Source of the DNA: Macrotrachela quadricornifera
Taxonomy: Eukaryota; Rotifera; Eurotatoria; Philodinida; Philodinidae
DNA: 64,000 nt
Direction: 5' to 3'
Assembly: GCA_022393335.1 (NCBI GenBank)
Contig: JAJEKB010021389.1
Coordinates: 73,443-137,442 of the forward strand
Below are positions 35,857 through 47,824 of this stretch, in pieces. Position 1 is the stretch's first letter. Every line of letters starts with the position of its first letter. The notes beneath the pieces were generated by a model. That model saw only the letters and a program-made list of their open reading frames with translations, did not search any database and was not told where the DNA came from. The position numbers and the translations under genes are program-made.

Positions 35857-36290
35857 TCAGGCGTACACGGGGCACAGTTTTTTACACCCCCGCTCCGCCC
35901 CGACCCCTGAGTATCTAGCTTCATATCCCGCAGAGCCCCGAGAATTTTTTAAAAAGAAGCTCCGCCCCACCCCGTATTAAGTTAGCTCTGTGCCCCGTTA
36001 TGACATTATATGACTTTATACATTTTTATGATGTCAAAATTGATCTAGTCATGATAGTTCCTGAGATATTACCTTCCTTGAGCAAATACACCACTTGATT
36101 GGTGTTTACACAAGTTGAGAGGGACTTATTTGTTGAGATTTCGAAAAAAATCAACATACTCTGTTTACAACAGATTTTTTCATCGCTCACTCGCCCCACC
36201 CTGCCTCGTCATACCCTGTGAACTTTTGAAACGATAGTCTCGTCCCATGAAAAATCACGAAGATCCGCGGGGCGCACCGTACACCTCTGA
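35857..36290. mobile_element. GC-rich MITE-like element
   Basis: Ends TCAGGCGTACACGGGGC and the complement of CGCACCGTACACCTCTGA. Unusually for this window it contains C-rich blocks (GCTCCGCCCC, CGCCCCACCC). 434 bp, no frame. Confidence 0.65.
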
Positions 36291-36747
36291 TTTCGACCGA
36301 TTTCAACTAATTCCAAGCCTGAAATCAGAATTGGAATTGGTACGTCCATTTATAGGACATTGACTGTCCTGATTCCGAATATGAGTATGAGACATCCTCG
36401 AATGTCTTTATAGGCTAGTTTCTTATATAGGGTGAGCTAGCTTTTTAAATTGGAGTAAGGTAATAAATTCTAATATCATATTATTTGGAGAAAAACCTGA
36501 TTTTAGAATGAATTTTATCTATATGTATGTTGATAATCATTTTTTCAGCTGTGTCAATTACCAGTTATTGTCCGTTGATGACATACCCATGATTTCCTAG
36601 AATACTAAAAAACTTCAAAAAATTAGTTTTTTGAACCGTCAGTAGTGACAAACTTGAAAGTTGAATTCAAGTATTGAACTATTACTTCAAGTATTAAACT
36701 ATTCAACTTTTCAACCATTCAAGTATTTAAGTATTCAATGAACCTCA

Positions 36748-37243
36748 GCTGCCCCTGTTTGGTACTTTTACGCCCTCCACCAGCATTGCGTCCTTACCCT
36801 TCCCACTGAAAAAAAGTAAGATTATGTAAGATTTTATTAGATCTCAATCGGATTTTTCTGCACCAAAATCAAAATTATAATTGATTGAAATCTTTCCAAA
36901 TCAACAATAATTTGATTTTTAATCAAATTAAATCAAGTAGAATTTTGATTAAAATCACATATTTTTTGATTAAAATTAAAATTATACCAGATTTTGAGAA
37001 TTATTTTTGATTAAAAATCAAATTATTGTTGATTTGGAAAGATTTCAATCAATTATAATTTTGATTTTGGTGCAGAAAATTCCGATTGAAATCTGATAAA
37101 ATCTTACATAATCTTACCTTTTTTCAATGGGTTAGCTGCCCCTGTGTGGTGCTTTTACACCCTCCATCAGCATTGCGCCCTCACTCTCAGTTGCCCCAGT
37201 GTGATGCTGCTACGCCCTTCGCCAGCATTACGCCCTCACCTGC
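36748..37243. repeat. 54-bp tandem repeat split by a MITE
   Basis: Three units of 53-55 bp (36748-36800, 37135-37189, 37190-37243). Each starts GCTGCCCC or GTTGCCCC and contains a CACCAGCATTGCGCCCTCAC-like block. Units 1 and 2 are separated by the MITE at 36802-37131. Outside lie inverted TTCAAGTATT-rich blocks (36655-36735 and 37290-37345). The frame at 37086-37319 is a by-product of this repeat. Confidence 0.8.
36802..37131. mobile_element. Palindromic MITE with CCCACTGAAAAAA ends
   Basis: 330 bp. The ends CCCACTGAAAAAAAG and its near complement are followed by paired AAGATTATGTAAGATTTTA blocks, and the interior is rich in GATTAAAAT. It inserted between two units of a tandem repeat. Confidence 0.82.
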
Positions 37244-37319
37244 AGGTGGCTCTGTGAGGTTCTGCGCTCCCAATGCCTCCCCTCTCCCTCTTCGAATACT
37301 TGAAAAGTTGAATACTTGA

Positions 37320-39229
37320 ATTCAAGTTTCAAGTATTACATATATGCAATCAAAAGCACAGTGGGGTAGCCAGGGATGACGCCATTGGGCAACTGCCCAG
37401 GAGTCCAATAGCTATCACTCAAGGATATTTTGAGATGGTATTAGCCGCCCAATGATAGGAACCTTCGATCAACATGCAAGTGCAGCAACTTCAACTTTAA
37501 TAATAAAATTTTTATAGATTATCTCTCAGTGTCCGACTCGGATCACAGCAGTTCTAAAAATTCCGAAACTCACATAAGAAAAGAAGCAAGTTTGGAGGAG
37601 ATAATTATTTCTTTATTTCGAATATCGACAGAATATCGTTTGATTTACTCAAAAAAGATTCTCAATGATTGAAAAGAATTCGCTTTTATTGGCTAAAAAT
37701 TATCCTTTACCTCGGGTCGGATCAGGTCAAGTCAGAAAAAAGTGACCCATGTCAGATATTGTTATCTCTTGTTCTGAGCTGATCAAATGATTTAAAAAGA
37801 TCGTTCCGCAATCTTTTCTCTTAAACAATAACTATGATGATGGTATGTCAATGGTATCTTGGTCAAAGCACTAATTCTTATACTGAAATGCGGTTTTTGA
37901 AAGAACATAGACGACTGCTTAGCCGTCTCTCCAAGCACATACGACTATGTGCAATGGTAACGGCTACAACACCTTAAGCTAAACACTTTGGCAATGTAAG
38001 TGTTGATATAACTATTATATCACACACATTAAAACAAATTTAATAAGCTACACAGAAATTCCGGAGAAAAATTGGTCGAACGTACGAATTAATGTACTTC
38101 GAAAGTACAACTTAGGAGTTCCCAACAGTGGCAAATAAAATGATAATTCGACATTTGTAGATTTCATAAATAACTAAGCATAAGAGGCACACAAGAGGTT
38201 TGTTTCATGTTTGAACAGAATCGTTAGGAATGAATGCGGAGTAGCGTTTGAAATTCTTCGACAAAAACAGAGCAGACTAAAGCTTAATGTTACTTCCGTG
38301 GCATAAAAACGGAGGAGAAAATAATTAGGAGTTCGTCCTTGTTCTGTCTAAAGAACGGATGGTAAGTGGCCGTTCTTTATCAAAAGACCTATAAACTACT
38401 TGAGGAAAATGTCTTAGTATAACGTTTATTCAAGTACAGTGCCATTGGAAGTTTGAATAACTTTCGTTTCGCAAGTAAGATTTTTTTAAGAACTTATTAA
38501 TTTGGTTAATTATCTATTTATTTCGACTTTCAAAGTAGTATATGTTTCTCCTATTTTAAACCGTTGTTGAACAAGAAAAGGGTTACATTATACCCAAATC
38601 AACGTTTTATCTTTCAGTGAGAATGTGAAAGTGTAGCTAGTTTCAGTGGCTGAGGATCGAATCAGGTAGATCATTTTTTACTGTTAATATTCCAAAAAAA
38701 TCGAATTTCCATTCACTGAATTCTAGGTTGATCCAATGGAAGATTTAGTTCTATTCTACAAACACACTGTCTTCGATTGAATGTTCTCCTCAACACATGC
38801 TTACTTTATAAGTCTAATACAATGTACTTGTCATCAAGAAACTCGAGATTTCACGAACATGAAAAATCTATTCACTTTGTACAGCATTTTTCGGAAATTT
38901 TGGCAAAAGAAAAATGGACTCAAGCGGGCAACTTTTTACATCTTTTCCGAATAAATTTTAACACTTGTTAGACTTCGCGGCCGAACACTCACCTGCGTTA
39001 CTCGATAAAAAAATATGCTCATCTTGATAATTTTCAAACAAAAGATGATAAGATAGTTTAAAGTTGGAGAATACCTTTGTGAAGCAGTGTACACAGATAC
39101 CGAACAGGCTCATCTCTCGGTTGAGGCTTGTTGACTTTCTCTTTCACAAACGTCGACTTGGAAAAGATAAGAACTTTTAAAAAAATTGTAGTCGTCTTGA
39201 GTTTACAGTTGCTCATGGATGCCTAAGCT
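37320..39229. other. Intergenic, no gene recognised
   Basis: 37520-37600 matches the reverse complement of about 27390-27450, a dispersed repeat. The remainder shows no domain-bearing frame. Confidence 0.4.
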
Positions 39230-39424
39230 TCAAAACAATTTGACTGACCAGATCGAACGATACGGTCCAAGTACATTCCGTTTACGGTTACTTGACACCT
39301 AAACGAACTGCATACGATCGTATGATCTGACGCAGAAATACTGCTCTATCGTAATGAAGTTACGACCCGTACATAGTGGTATACTGTAAAAATATGGATA
39401 GCCGTATTGATTGACCTGGGTGAA
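39230..39424. mobile_element. Solo end of a TACCCAGGT-family element
   Basis: Ends TGATTGACCTGGGT (39407-39421) and is preceded by words typical of the family (CGATACGGTCC, CCGTTTACGG, CATACGATCGTATG). No matching left end was found nearby. Confidence 0.5.
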
Positions 39425-41518
39425 GAACTATCTAATACACAAAAATTTCTGGATACACCATCACAAAAGCACCATATTTTTTTCAAGGAGCAAAATTTTA
39501 AAAAAAGTATCTTAGGTAATACAACTCGATGTGCTCTATCACTGGTAGAAATATCAAAATGTTTAAAAATCGACAAAACTCCCGAAAGTTTGTGTGCAGA
39601 AGGACCAAAAATCAGTATTTATAGTAAAAAAACGACAAGTTAAAAGTCTAACAAATTGAAATGCATAAGTTATTTTATTAAAGAAAATCGATTAAAAATA
39701 TATATTGAAAATTATGAAAAATTTCGTTTATATTTTGATTTTTGGTCTAGAAAAAAATAATCAAATCGAGCTGAAAATTTTATGAAATACTAAACTCACT
39801 ACCTTTTACAACATAAAAAAAAAATTACCGAATTCTGAGATATGACTCCATCGTCAATATCCTATAGTGACTGATTTTCTCAGACACTCACTCTTAAAGA
39901 GTTATACAAATCATCTTTAGATAACTCTTGAAAAGGTATAAGAGCCATTAATCCTACAGTCAAACATTTTGGTCAGAGCATTTCCAGCTGTCACTTACCA
40001 CTTACTAGTAATAGTAGTGAGAATATAATATCCCTACTATGAATAACGATTATTTGAAGTAAGAATATTCTTGCCTATACTGAAAAATTTCATCATTTTT
40101 TTGTGCATACGTGCATGATCTTTTTGAACTTCCTGAGCAAGATGATCATGTACTATGGACACATCTTGAGTCAGCCATTTGAAAAAAATTAGAACAGGGC
40201 AATGAAGGTAAAAAACTATCATCATATATATATTTCATGGAAAAATCACTTGAATTATTGATATTTTTTGATAATATATTTAAAAAAAACAATGTAATTT
40301 CTCAGCCACACCGGCAGCTTTGATGCTACTAGTATATTATTGTTGCTGCCATGGGTGCCAGGAATACACCTGTAGCAGTCTCCAGGTAATATTACTAGCA
40401 TATCATATATTCTAACTTTAAAACATAAGGTGCCACTCATGATGAACTTACTTCTAATAATTAACTGATACAGTGATCGGTTCGTATATTAAATCGTATT
40501 CAGCAACTATTAATATGATCGAAAAAAAGTAAAGTTGGAAATTTACAATGATTGTTCTCGTATCACCATCGTAAAAAGCTTTTTCACTGATAAGACAAAT
40601 CTTGACGACATGACGGAGGACAGAATAACACTTGGAAAGATAAAGCAAAATAAATTTTCTTAAGTGGCAATAATATAAAAGAAATAGACTTACAAAAGAA
40701 AAAAAACTCAGTAGTCAAAACAGAAAAAAAGAAAAAATATATTGAAGAAACCAAACGAAAAACAATCTTCCTATTTTTGATTGATCTCCTATTTTCTTAG
40801 GTTCTCTAGAAAAGATTCGATCTTTTAATAGAAACGATATGATATTCTCTATAAAGTCGTACTTAAATCTTAATTTCAGTTTTTTAATCAAGAAAAACAA
40901 ATCGAATATCTTCTTCTTCTCGTATTATTTTCGTGATAAATCTTAACAAGAATGAGAACTCAATTGGTCCGTGATATTTTGAAATACATTTTTTTCTTAT
41001 GACTTATAAAAAAGATATTTTTTGAGCAAATGATGTATTCATTAATGAAGAATGAGTGAGGAATGCGAAATAAGTAAATTCAATCGAAATTTCCATTATT
41101 TTTATCATATTATGAAACTTTTACTGAGATCGATATCATATGACTAAGATTTATGTTTAATTTTTCGTTTTTGTTAAGTTTATTTTTAAGCTTAGAAATT
41201 ATTTATTAAAGAAGCTTCCGATATTAATCAAAATTCATATTGTAGAGTATGATTTATTGCATAATTCCATTCTCAACGCAAATTTTCCATCATGTGTTTT
41301 ACTATAGAAAAAATTCATTTAGGATTTCTTATCCATTCTTCAGTCTATTCGTTACTTTTTCGTGATTACCGTGACAGTTACTAAAGATAGTTTATCTATA
41401 TCAGTGAATGATTCTTAACTATGATAAACTTAATAATGATACATTTGCTAAGAATATTTATTATTTTTATCTTTTTTAATTAATAAAAGATGGAAAGTAA
41501 ATAAGGTATATGATTGAA
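39425..41518. other. Intergenic, no gene recognised
   Basis: AT-rich; short frames on both strands have no recognisable domain. Confidence 0.4.
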
Positions 41519-41872
41519 TTAACCGCGCATTGGTACCGGTGGTATAACATATCCACGATCATCGACAGTTATACGCACACGATCATGTTTGAGATCGGCA
41601 GTCACCGGTTGACCTGGAGAAATAGTCTCTCCTTGAAGACCTATATACAAAGAAATTTTGATTGATAAAGAATACCAGATGCTTTGTTTTATTAACTTAC
41701 CCATTTGAACAATTTTTCCTAAAGCTTGACCTGCATTCATACCAATTAGTTCAGGAAATGTTGTTTTTAATGTTTGTGGCATTGGTGGAGGTACATCTGG
41801 TCCCATACCAAATTGACAATTTCCACTCCATTCATTGTGCATTTGTTGTCCAAAATAGTTTTGATCATCCAT
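41519..41872 (-). CDS. Potato inhibitor I family serine protease inhibitor
   Basis: Two exons, 41872-41701 and 41640-41519, separated by a 60-bp GTAAGT...TATAG intron, give 97 residues. The core FPELIGMNAGQAL ... VTADLKHDRVRITVD ... VPMRG follows the family pattern, which starts with (W/F)PELVG and ends VPxxG. Comparison with eglin-type members places the binding loop at PVTADLKHDRVRI, so P1-P1' is Ala72-Asp73. A small P1 residue suggests elastase- or subtilisin-like targets; this is inference. About 38 residues rich in Pro, Gly, Met and Gln precede the domain, with no signal peptide, so it is likely cytosolic. Disulphides are not expected. The gene stands alone among repeats. Confidence 0.86.
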   Translation of the reverse strand: MDDQNYFGQQMHNEWSGNCQFGMGPDVPPPMPQTLKTTFPELIGMNAGQALGKIVQMGKLIKQSIWYSLSIKISLYIGLQGETISPGQPVTADLKHDRVRITVDDRGYVIPPVPMRG

Positions 41873-42844
41873 GTTAACAATCGATTGATTTAAATCTACG
41901 AAAATCTACCTTTTTATATAGTTATATGTGAATAAGATAAAATATCGTCATTTTTCTCTCCCTCTTCATCTCACAATATAATTGTGTCTTATATTATTCA
42001 TGATTTAGTGACGCTTCATCGATTCATTCATCGTCTAATTTTGATGTACTGTGCTCTTGTTGGTTGTTATTGACGTCAAAATACAGATGCAATAATAACA
42101 AACACTTATTATCGCATATGTATCTTTTTTGATTATTTTATAACCAATCGTTGACTATATGAATACACTAATGAAAGAGGTAGAAAAAAAATGATCAAGA
42201 ATATCATGATAAATAAATATTGAAAAGTATTTAGTGAAGAATATTCTTAAAATGTTTATATGAATTTATTTCCTAAAAGAATTTTTAATAGATTTATCTT
42301 TCGACAAATACAATTATTGATCTTTTCAGTATAAGTTATCAGTTGTTTTTATTTGTATAATTATATAGATTGTTCTCGTTTATGTATAGTTGATTAATTA
42401 TTCATGTTTGTTTGTTTGTTTTCGAAGCTTTAGTTTTTATTCTTATTTTTAAATTAAAAGAATTGTAGACAAAAAGAAATAAAATAACTTAGATGTGATG
42501 TATAAAGATTCTATGATAATCACACGAGACAACAATTAAAAGAGACGATTGCAATGACAGTAAACAATATAGAAATCTTCTGTTCTTATAGTGACAAATT
42601 TTTTTTTTTGTCTTGATTATTTTAATAAGAAGATTTATATTATGAAATAAAGGTTTCAAATATGGCAAAAGGAAGTGTTTTTTCTAAAATGTAGTATAAA
42701 CCCATCGATGGGTCAAATTGACTCGAAAGGATTATAAGAATAATAAATTCAAATACTGTGTGTAAAAATGAAAACAAAAACGAATTTTATTTTTATATCA
42801 TAATAAAATATGTTTTATTTATTTTCTTTCTCGTATAGAATAAT
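41873..42844. other. Intergenic upstream of the inhibitor gene
   Basis: AT-rich; presumably contains the inhibitor promoter. No motif was assigned. Confidence 0.35.
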
Positions 42845-42975
42845 CCAAAATGATTAAACTGCTTGCTTAATTGTTCATTAATTAATCAAAATAAATCATT
42901 TATTGATAGATCCTAAACATCATGTCATTGAGAAAGAGCTGAATGAGTTCTAAAATGAATATTACTTGTTTGAAT
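42845..42975. repeat. Dispersed short repeat, copy 2 of 3
   Basis: Homologous to 10095-10225: shares TTAATCAAAATAAATCATTT, AAACATCATGTC, GAGAAAGAGCTGAA and ATTACTTGTTT in order. Confidence 0.6.
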
Positions 42976-43086
42976 CTTAAATAAAACAAATTCAATTCAT
43001 ATTAAAATATCAAATACTCTGCATACCAAATAATAGTGAAATCAACCCTAGAATATTCTATAAAATGACATAGGAGATTTTTTTGT

Positions 43087-43368
43087 CTATATATTCTGAT
43101 AATCTAAGTTGTACGCAGAGACGTCCATCGCGGTTGAGAATCTGGCTGCTGTCGCGATGGTATTTTTAAAAATCTTTTGATTATTCAAGGGCGTGACCGG
43201 TTTAAACAAGCGTTGATCATGATAATCGATCAGATTCGTCTCGATCCTTATCGTACAGCACTCATCAACATAGAGATTATGTGTAAATTCACGAATTTTG
43301 GAAATTTCTTTCATAGAAAAGCTAACACCATCGGCGCGGTGAAGATCTCTGGTTGTACGATATGATTC
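43087..43368. other. Possible exon or pseudogene fragment
   Basis: The stretch is less AT-rich than its flanks and open in both directions (plus strand RDRFKQALIMIIDQIRLDPY and onward to a stop; minus strand a 75-residue frame). No domain was recognised. It may be a relic of a gene. Confidence 0.2.
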
Positions 43369-43743
43369 TATAATATTTCATAAATATTTAAACGGTATTA
43401 TAATATTGAAATTATAGCAAAAATCGTGAGTCATTCATTAAAGAAAAAATCTTTTTTTGAAGCAAGTTTAGAAAGTTTTAATTATATGAAATGTTTAAAA
43501 TAATGATTTTAGTTGTTTTGCATAGACATAAATTGATTGAATGCATTTATCAAACGTTTTTTTTTTAAATACTCTTCTCTTTTCAACAACTACATAAATT
43601 TGATCACAGCTTTATATAACGATTCAACATCATTTTGATTGTCAAAATTGCATTCAATTACATCAAATAATCAAAAATTACATGAATTCAGATCTGAAAA
43701 ATTAGATGAATCTAATGTTGTTGATATACTTTCCAGGCTAGCT
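43369..43743. other. Intergenic, nothing recognised
   Basis: AT-rich sequence without supported features. Confidence 0.35.
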
Positions 43744-44465
43744 CTACTTTGCGGATACTTTTTTTCACTAATTAAGAAAAAATGTCCGCAAAGTAAAAAC
43801 GGGGGGGGGGGGGGGGGGGAGAGAATCTAAAATGTCTGCATAAGAGAAAGTGTCTGCAACGTGGAATCGAGGGAGAGGGGTAAACAAACAATGATGATGG
43901 CATCAACAGAGTAAGTGAACATAGATATCACATGATATCTGTAGATTTTGATAAACCGGAGTTCGGTATTTATTGTAGAAACAATAAGAGAACAGGAACA
44001 ACAAGAAGATGGAAGGGTCAACGATGGTTCGAGTAGAACAAGAACAAATTCAACAATGCATAACACGTCGTAGAAAACCAAAAACAGTGATCAATAAAAA
44101 TCTTCTGATTCAAGCAAAATACGAATATCTAGATTGTGTTTTGAACCTAACTGGCTATCAGAAGCAATTAAGCATTCTCTCTTATCGATATATCCAGGTG
44201 TTCGATGCTAATGAAAAAGACGATCTTGATTATTAACCAAAGTAAAACTGGTCACTCAATTGTCTGTTATGAATAAATTTTTCTTTACTTTTGGTATAAT
44301 AAACTTTGTTTTACTTTATGATGTGATCACATTGTTTCTCGTTCTCTCTCCTCCGATTCCACGTTGCGGACACTTTCTCTTATGCGGACATTTTAGATTT
44401 TCTCCCCCTGTTTCTACTTTGCGGATACTTTTTTCACCAATTAAGAAAAAATGTCCGCAAAGTAG
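43744..44465. mobile_element. Element with hairpin ends (CTACTTTGCGGA...TCCGCAAAGTAG)
   Basis: Each end is a block of about 52 bp that is itself a near-palindrome (TACTTTGCGGA ... TCCGCAAAGTA), followed inward by inverted repeats (AATCTAAAATGTCTGCATAA with its complement near 44370). The left side has a run of 19 G at 43801-43819. The interior holds a short plus-strand frame (44009-44236, ATG start) of 75 codons, rich in charged residues, with no recognised domain. 722 bp, so probably non-autonomous. Confidence 0.78.
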
Positions 44466-47139
44466 AAGACGCGACTTTCCAAATGAAAATAATTGACTAC
44501 ATCTATATAGATATATTTTTTTCCATTATTCTGATAAAATTTAATTGTTTGAATATTTAAGAAACGATGGTAATTTTTAATTTCATCAAGAGATAGTTAC
44601 AAACTATTATTTATTCAGATTTAATAAGTAATCTATAACCCATTAATTCGATTCGGATTTTCAACTTTTCAATTATTAAACTTTTAAAGAACTGGAGCGC
44701 ATAAGAGCACAAAATCGGCTCATTGATATTTTCCCTTCTAAACCCAATTAAATTTTATGTCAATAAAAAGAAAATATTAAGACGAGCATTTTTATGTTAA
44801 ACTTATGGTGTTTCGGTTGATTTTTGGAAGTTTACAACTTTTAACAAAATTGCTCATTTTTTATTATTTATTAAATAAACGATGTCTGAATAATGAGTTC
44901 AATTTTGCAATAAATACATAAGATAAAATGGAACGTTTGATTTAGTAGAATTTGATACTAAATTGTACCTATGCACTATTGATATAATGTCTATATTTGT
45001 GATCTAGAATGATTTTGTAACGAATAATTTGTCATAAAGATTGAAGGTATTAAAATTCTGGTCCAGCTCATTGAATAGATCTTTGAAAGAGCTACAAAAC
45101 TTTGTTTCCGAAAGTTTTTGAAAATATGTCTCCATAGAAATTTTTGAGTGAAAATGTCTTCGAACCACAATTTTTACACTTTTTATATTGGTTGTAAGGG
45201 TATTTAAGCAAAAGTTAGATTTTGTTGTTTTGTCTATCTGAATTTTGTTTTACTTTATTTATCCTTTAAAGAAATTCATTTTATCATTTTATTGTTAATT
45301 TTATAAGACGTAATCTATTCTTTTGAATCTTATTGCAAAATCTTTTTTAATCAATTGACATTTATTTCAAGAAATTGAGTAGACTCCAATTTACAGATAT
45401 AATATCTACTCATAGTTAGAAAATTATTTTAGTAAAAGTATGTCTTTATAAGAGAGATATTTTTTTCTCGGATGGATGTTTTCTATCTTAAAAAAGATAA
45501 AATAAAAATAGAATATGAAATGATCAAAAGCATTCATTATGGTTTGTTTAATTGAGTGACAGGAATTAAACTAACTATGTCTCTATATTCACCCAAAGAA
45601 TATTAAATAGTGATGTTGAGGAGTAGTTAAATGGTAAAGACATCAATGCCTATTAAAAATGATACTACGAAGAATATTATCATATTCTATTCAAAGACTG
45701 ACATTTACCTATAGAAGTTCTAACGGACGACTGAGTTAATGGTGATGTTTCTGTCAGAGTGCATTATCATTTTCTTCTTATTTTCTCTTTTATATAAATT
45801 GTGTTGTGCGCAAATAGATACATTCTAGAGATAGGAAATAGATTACGAAGAATCATTAACAACAATCTTGATAAATCTATTGCTCAGGTTTATCTTTACA
45901 TTAACATCTGCCATTCGTCAGGAATAAGAATACAGAATAAAAAATAACTCTATATTTACGTATAACGTATAGTTAAGAGAATTAATAAGATTCGTAATAT
46001 ATAATATTGACTCGTTGTTGATTCGATAGTGTGATAATCCCATATCGATTTTCCAGTATTTATTTTTATTTTACACTCTTTTTGATTAACATAAATACGA
46101 CCAAAAAGAAAATAGTTCTAGTCAGATTTTTCTTAAAAATATAGTTTTACAAAATTAATCCCATATAACGTTAGAAAATTTCCTGAAAAAATATTTCGAA
46201 AATAGTAAAGGCATTCTCATCCTCTGATTCTGACAAATCGAATGATTTGCCTTTTTCACGCATTTTTTTCAAAAAATACACCTTATTTTTCTGATTACTT
46301 CTCTTTACTTTTATCATTTGATCTCATATTTATATCACAGTTATATATTTGTTTATTTAATCTATTAAGTATTTCTTGAATTAATAGCTTTGAAACAGTA
46401 CTTTCTCGGTCATCGAATGTTAAATATATTTTTGAGCAATGACTTTTCGAAAAATTTATTTAGCAAAAAGGTATGCGAAATTGATCTGTTTTTGGAAGAA
46501 CCGCCAAAAGTGTAATGAAAAACTAAATAGATAGGTTTTTCGTAGAAACAAGTGAATGAAAATTTAGCTGCCTTCGATATCAGTCTCTGTGAAAATTTCT
46601 ACGACACGCCTATACTTGGTTGAACAACAACACATGGAACGAGTATAGAATAACGTTCAGTTTTTTGTAGTTAATGTTGATGCTCTAAATAATTATTTTC
46701 TTTACGAGATAATCAAGTCTGAAAACATTAATTCTGTTCCATTACTTTTCTCATCCAAAATTTTTTTTTTTACTCGTCTAGTGTGTATTTTGTGTGCATG
46801 AGATATCGTCTTTTCTTTTCCTATTCAACTAAATCATTCTCTACAGAATCTTATAAAATTTTGTAACATCGAAAGAGTAAGTGGGACAATTTGGAAACTA
46901 AACTCTACGTGTCAAACATTAATCGCTTTATCAAAGTGTGTTTCTCACAAAAAGTAGTACATTACATACTTAGGTCACTCCAAGAGTTTTTTTCGCCCAG
47001 CCCATCTAAAGCCCACAGTTCAAGTTAAAGTATTTTGTTATAATGCTTAGGCATATTCAGGATTATGTACAAAGTTTCAAACTTCTAACATTTGTCCCTC
47101 ATCCTCCAGCCCATCGTTGCTTTTATATTTGATACATGC
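44466..47139. other. Long AT-rich gap without a recognisable gene
   Basis: 2.7 kb. I read both strands and found no frame with a known motif, no tRNA-like T-loop and no clear repeat. Confidence 0.4.
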
Positions 47140-47650
47140 AACTTGCTATCCGATTAAGAAGATCTAGCGTGAAAAACTCTACAATTTACCTAAGACAGCT
47201 ACTTTTAAAGTTACACTTTTTATTTTGAAAATCGAGAAAATTCTAAACGACTAAATTTCAACTTGCGAAAAGTGGTTTTTTTCTTATCGCCTGATAAGTT
47301 TTATTTGAAAAAAAAATAAAGTAGACCATAAGATGCAGCATGAAAAACTCTACAATTTACAAAGAAGTTTATATTATATATGCAACTTTTGTTATTAAGA
47401 AAAAATAAAATTGTAAGAGAGAAATCTTCTAGCACACAAAAGTTCTCCACGAACGAAAACGTTCTTTGTTCTTATTTCATCTCTTTATCATCCAAGACAC
47501 TTTCTTTACAAAAAATAAAACATGATAAAAGATGCAGCGTGAAAAGATCTACAATCACAAAAGCAATTTCATTTTAATTTTTTTTTATCTTGGAAGTAAA
47601 ATCAAAATTCTCTAAACTACGTATCGCAGCATCGATAGTTGGTCACTCAC
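47140..47650. repeat. Tandem repeat, three degenerate units of about 170-190 bp
   Basis: The phrase GATGCAGCRTGAAAARMTCTACAAT recurs near 47160, 47332 and 47530, each time preceded by an AT-rich block. An inverted partial copy lies near 47705-47740. Confidence 0.55.
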
Positions 47651-47824
47651 GTCAGAATACTGTTTATTTTGAAAGAAAAAATACATAATCACTACAAGTT
47701 TTATATTGTAGATTGCAGAGCTTTTCATGCTGCATATTTTGGTATATTTTGTTTTTATTTTCACAAGTAACGCAGTATAATTGCCACTGACCCTCTACTG
47801 AATAGATGTGATCACATCGGTCAC

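Noticed and set aside
37086..37319. Pro/Ser/Ala-rich 77-codon frame
   Set aside because: Runs through a MITE arm and the 54-bp tandem repeat; its composition reflects the repeat only.
43801..43819. Run of 19 G as a regulatory G-quadruplex
   Set aside because: The matching arm has only five C; slippage or sequencing error explains it better.
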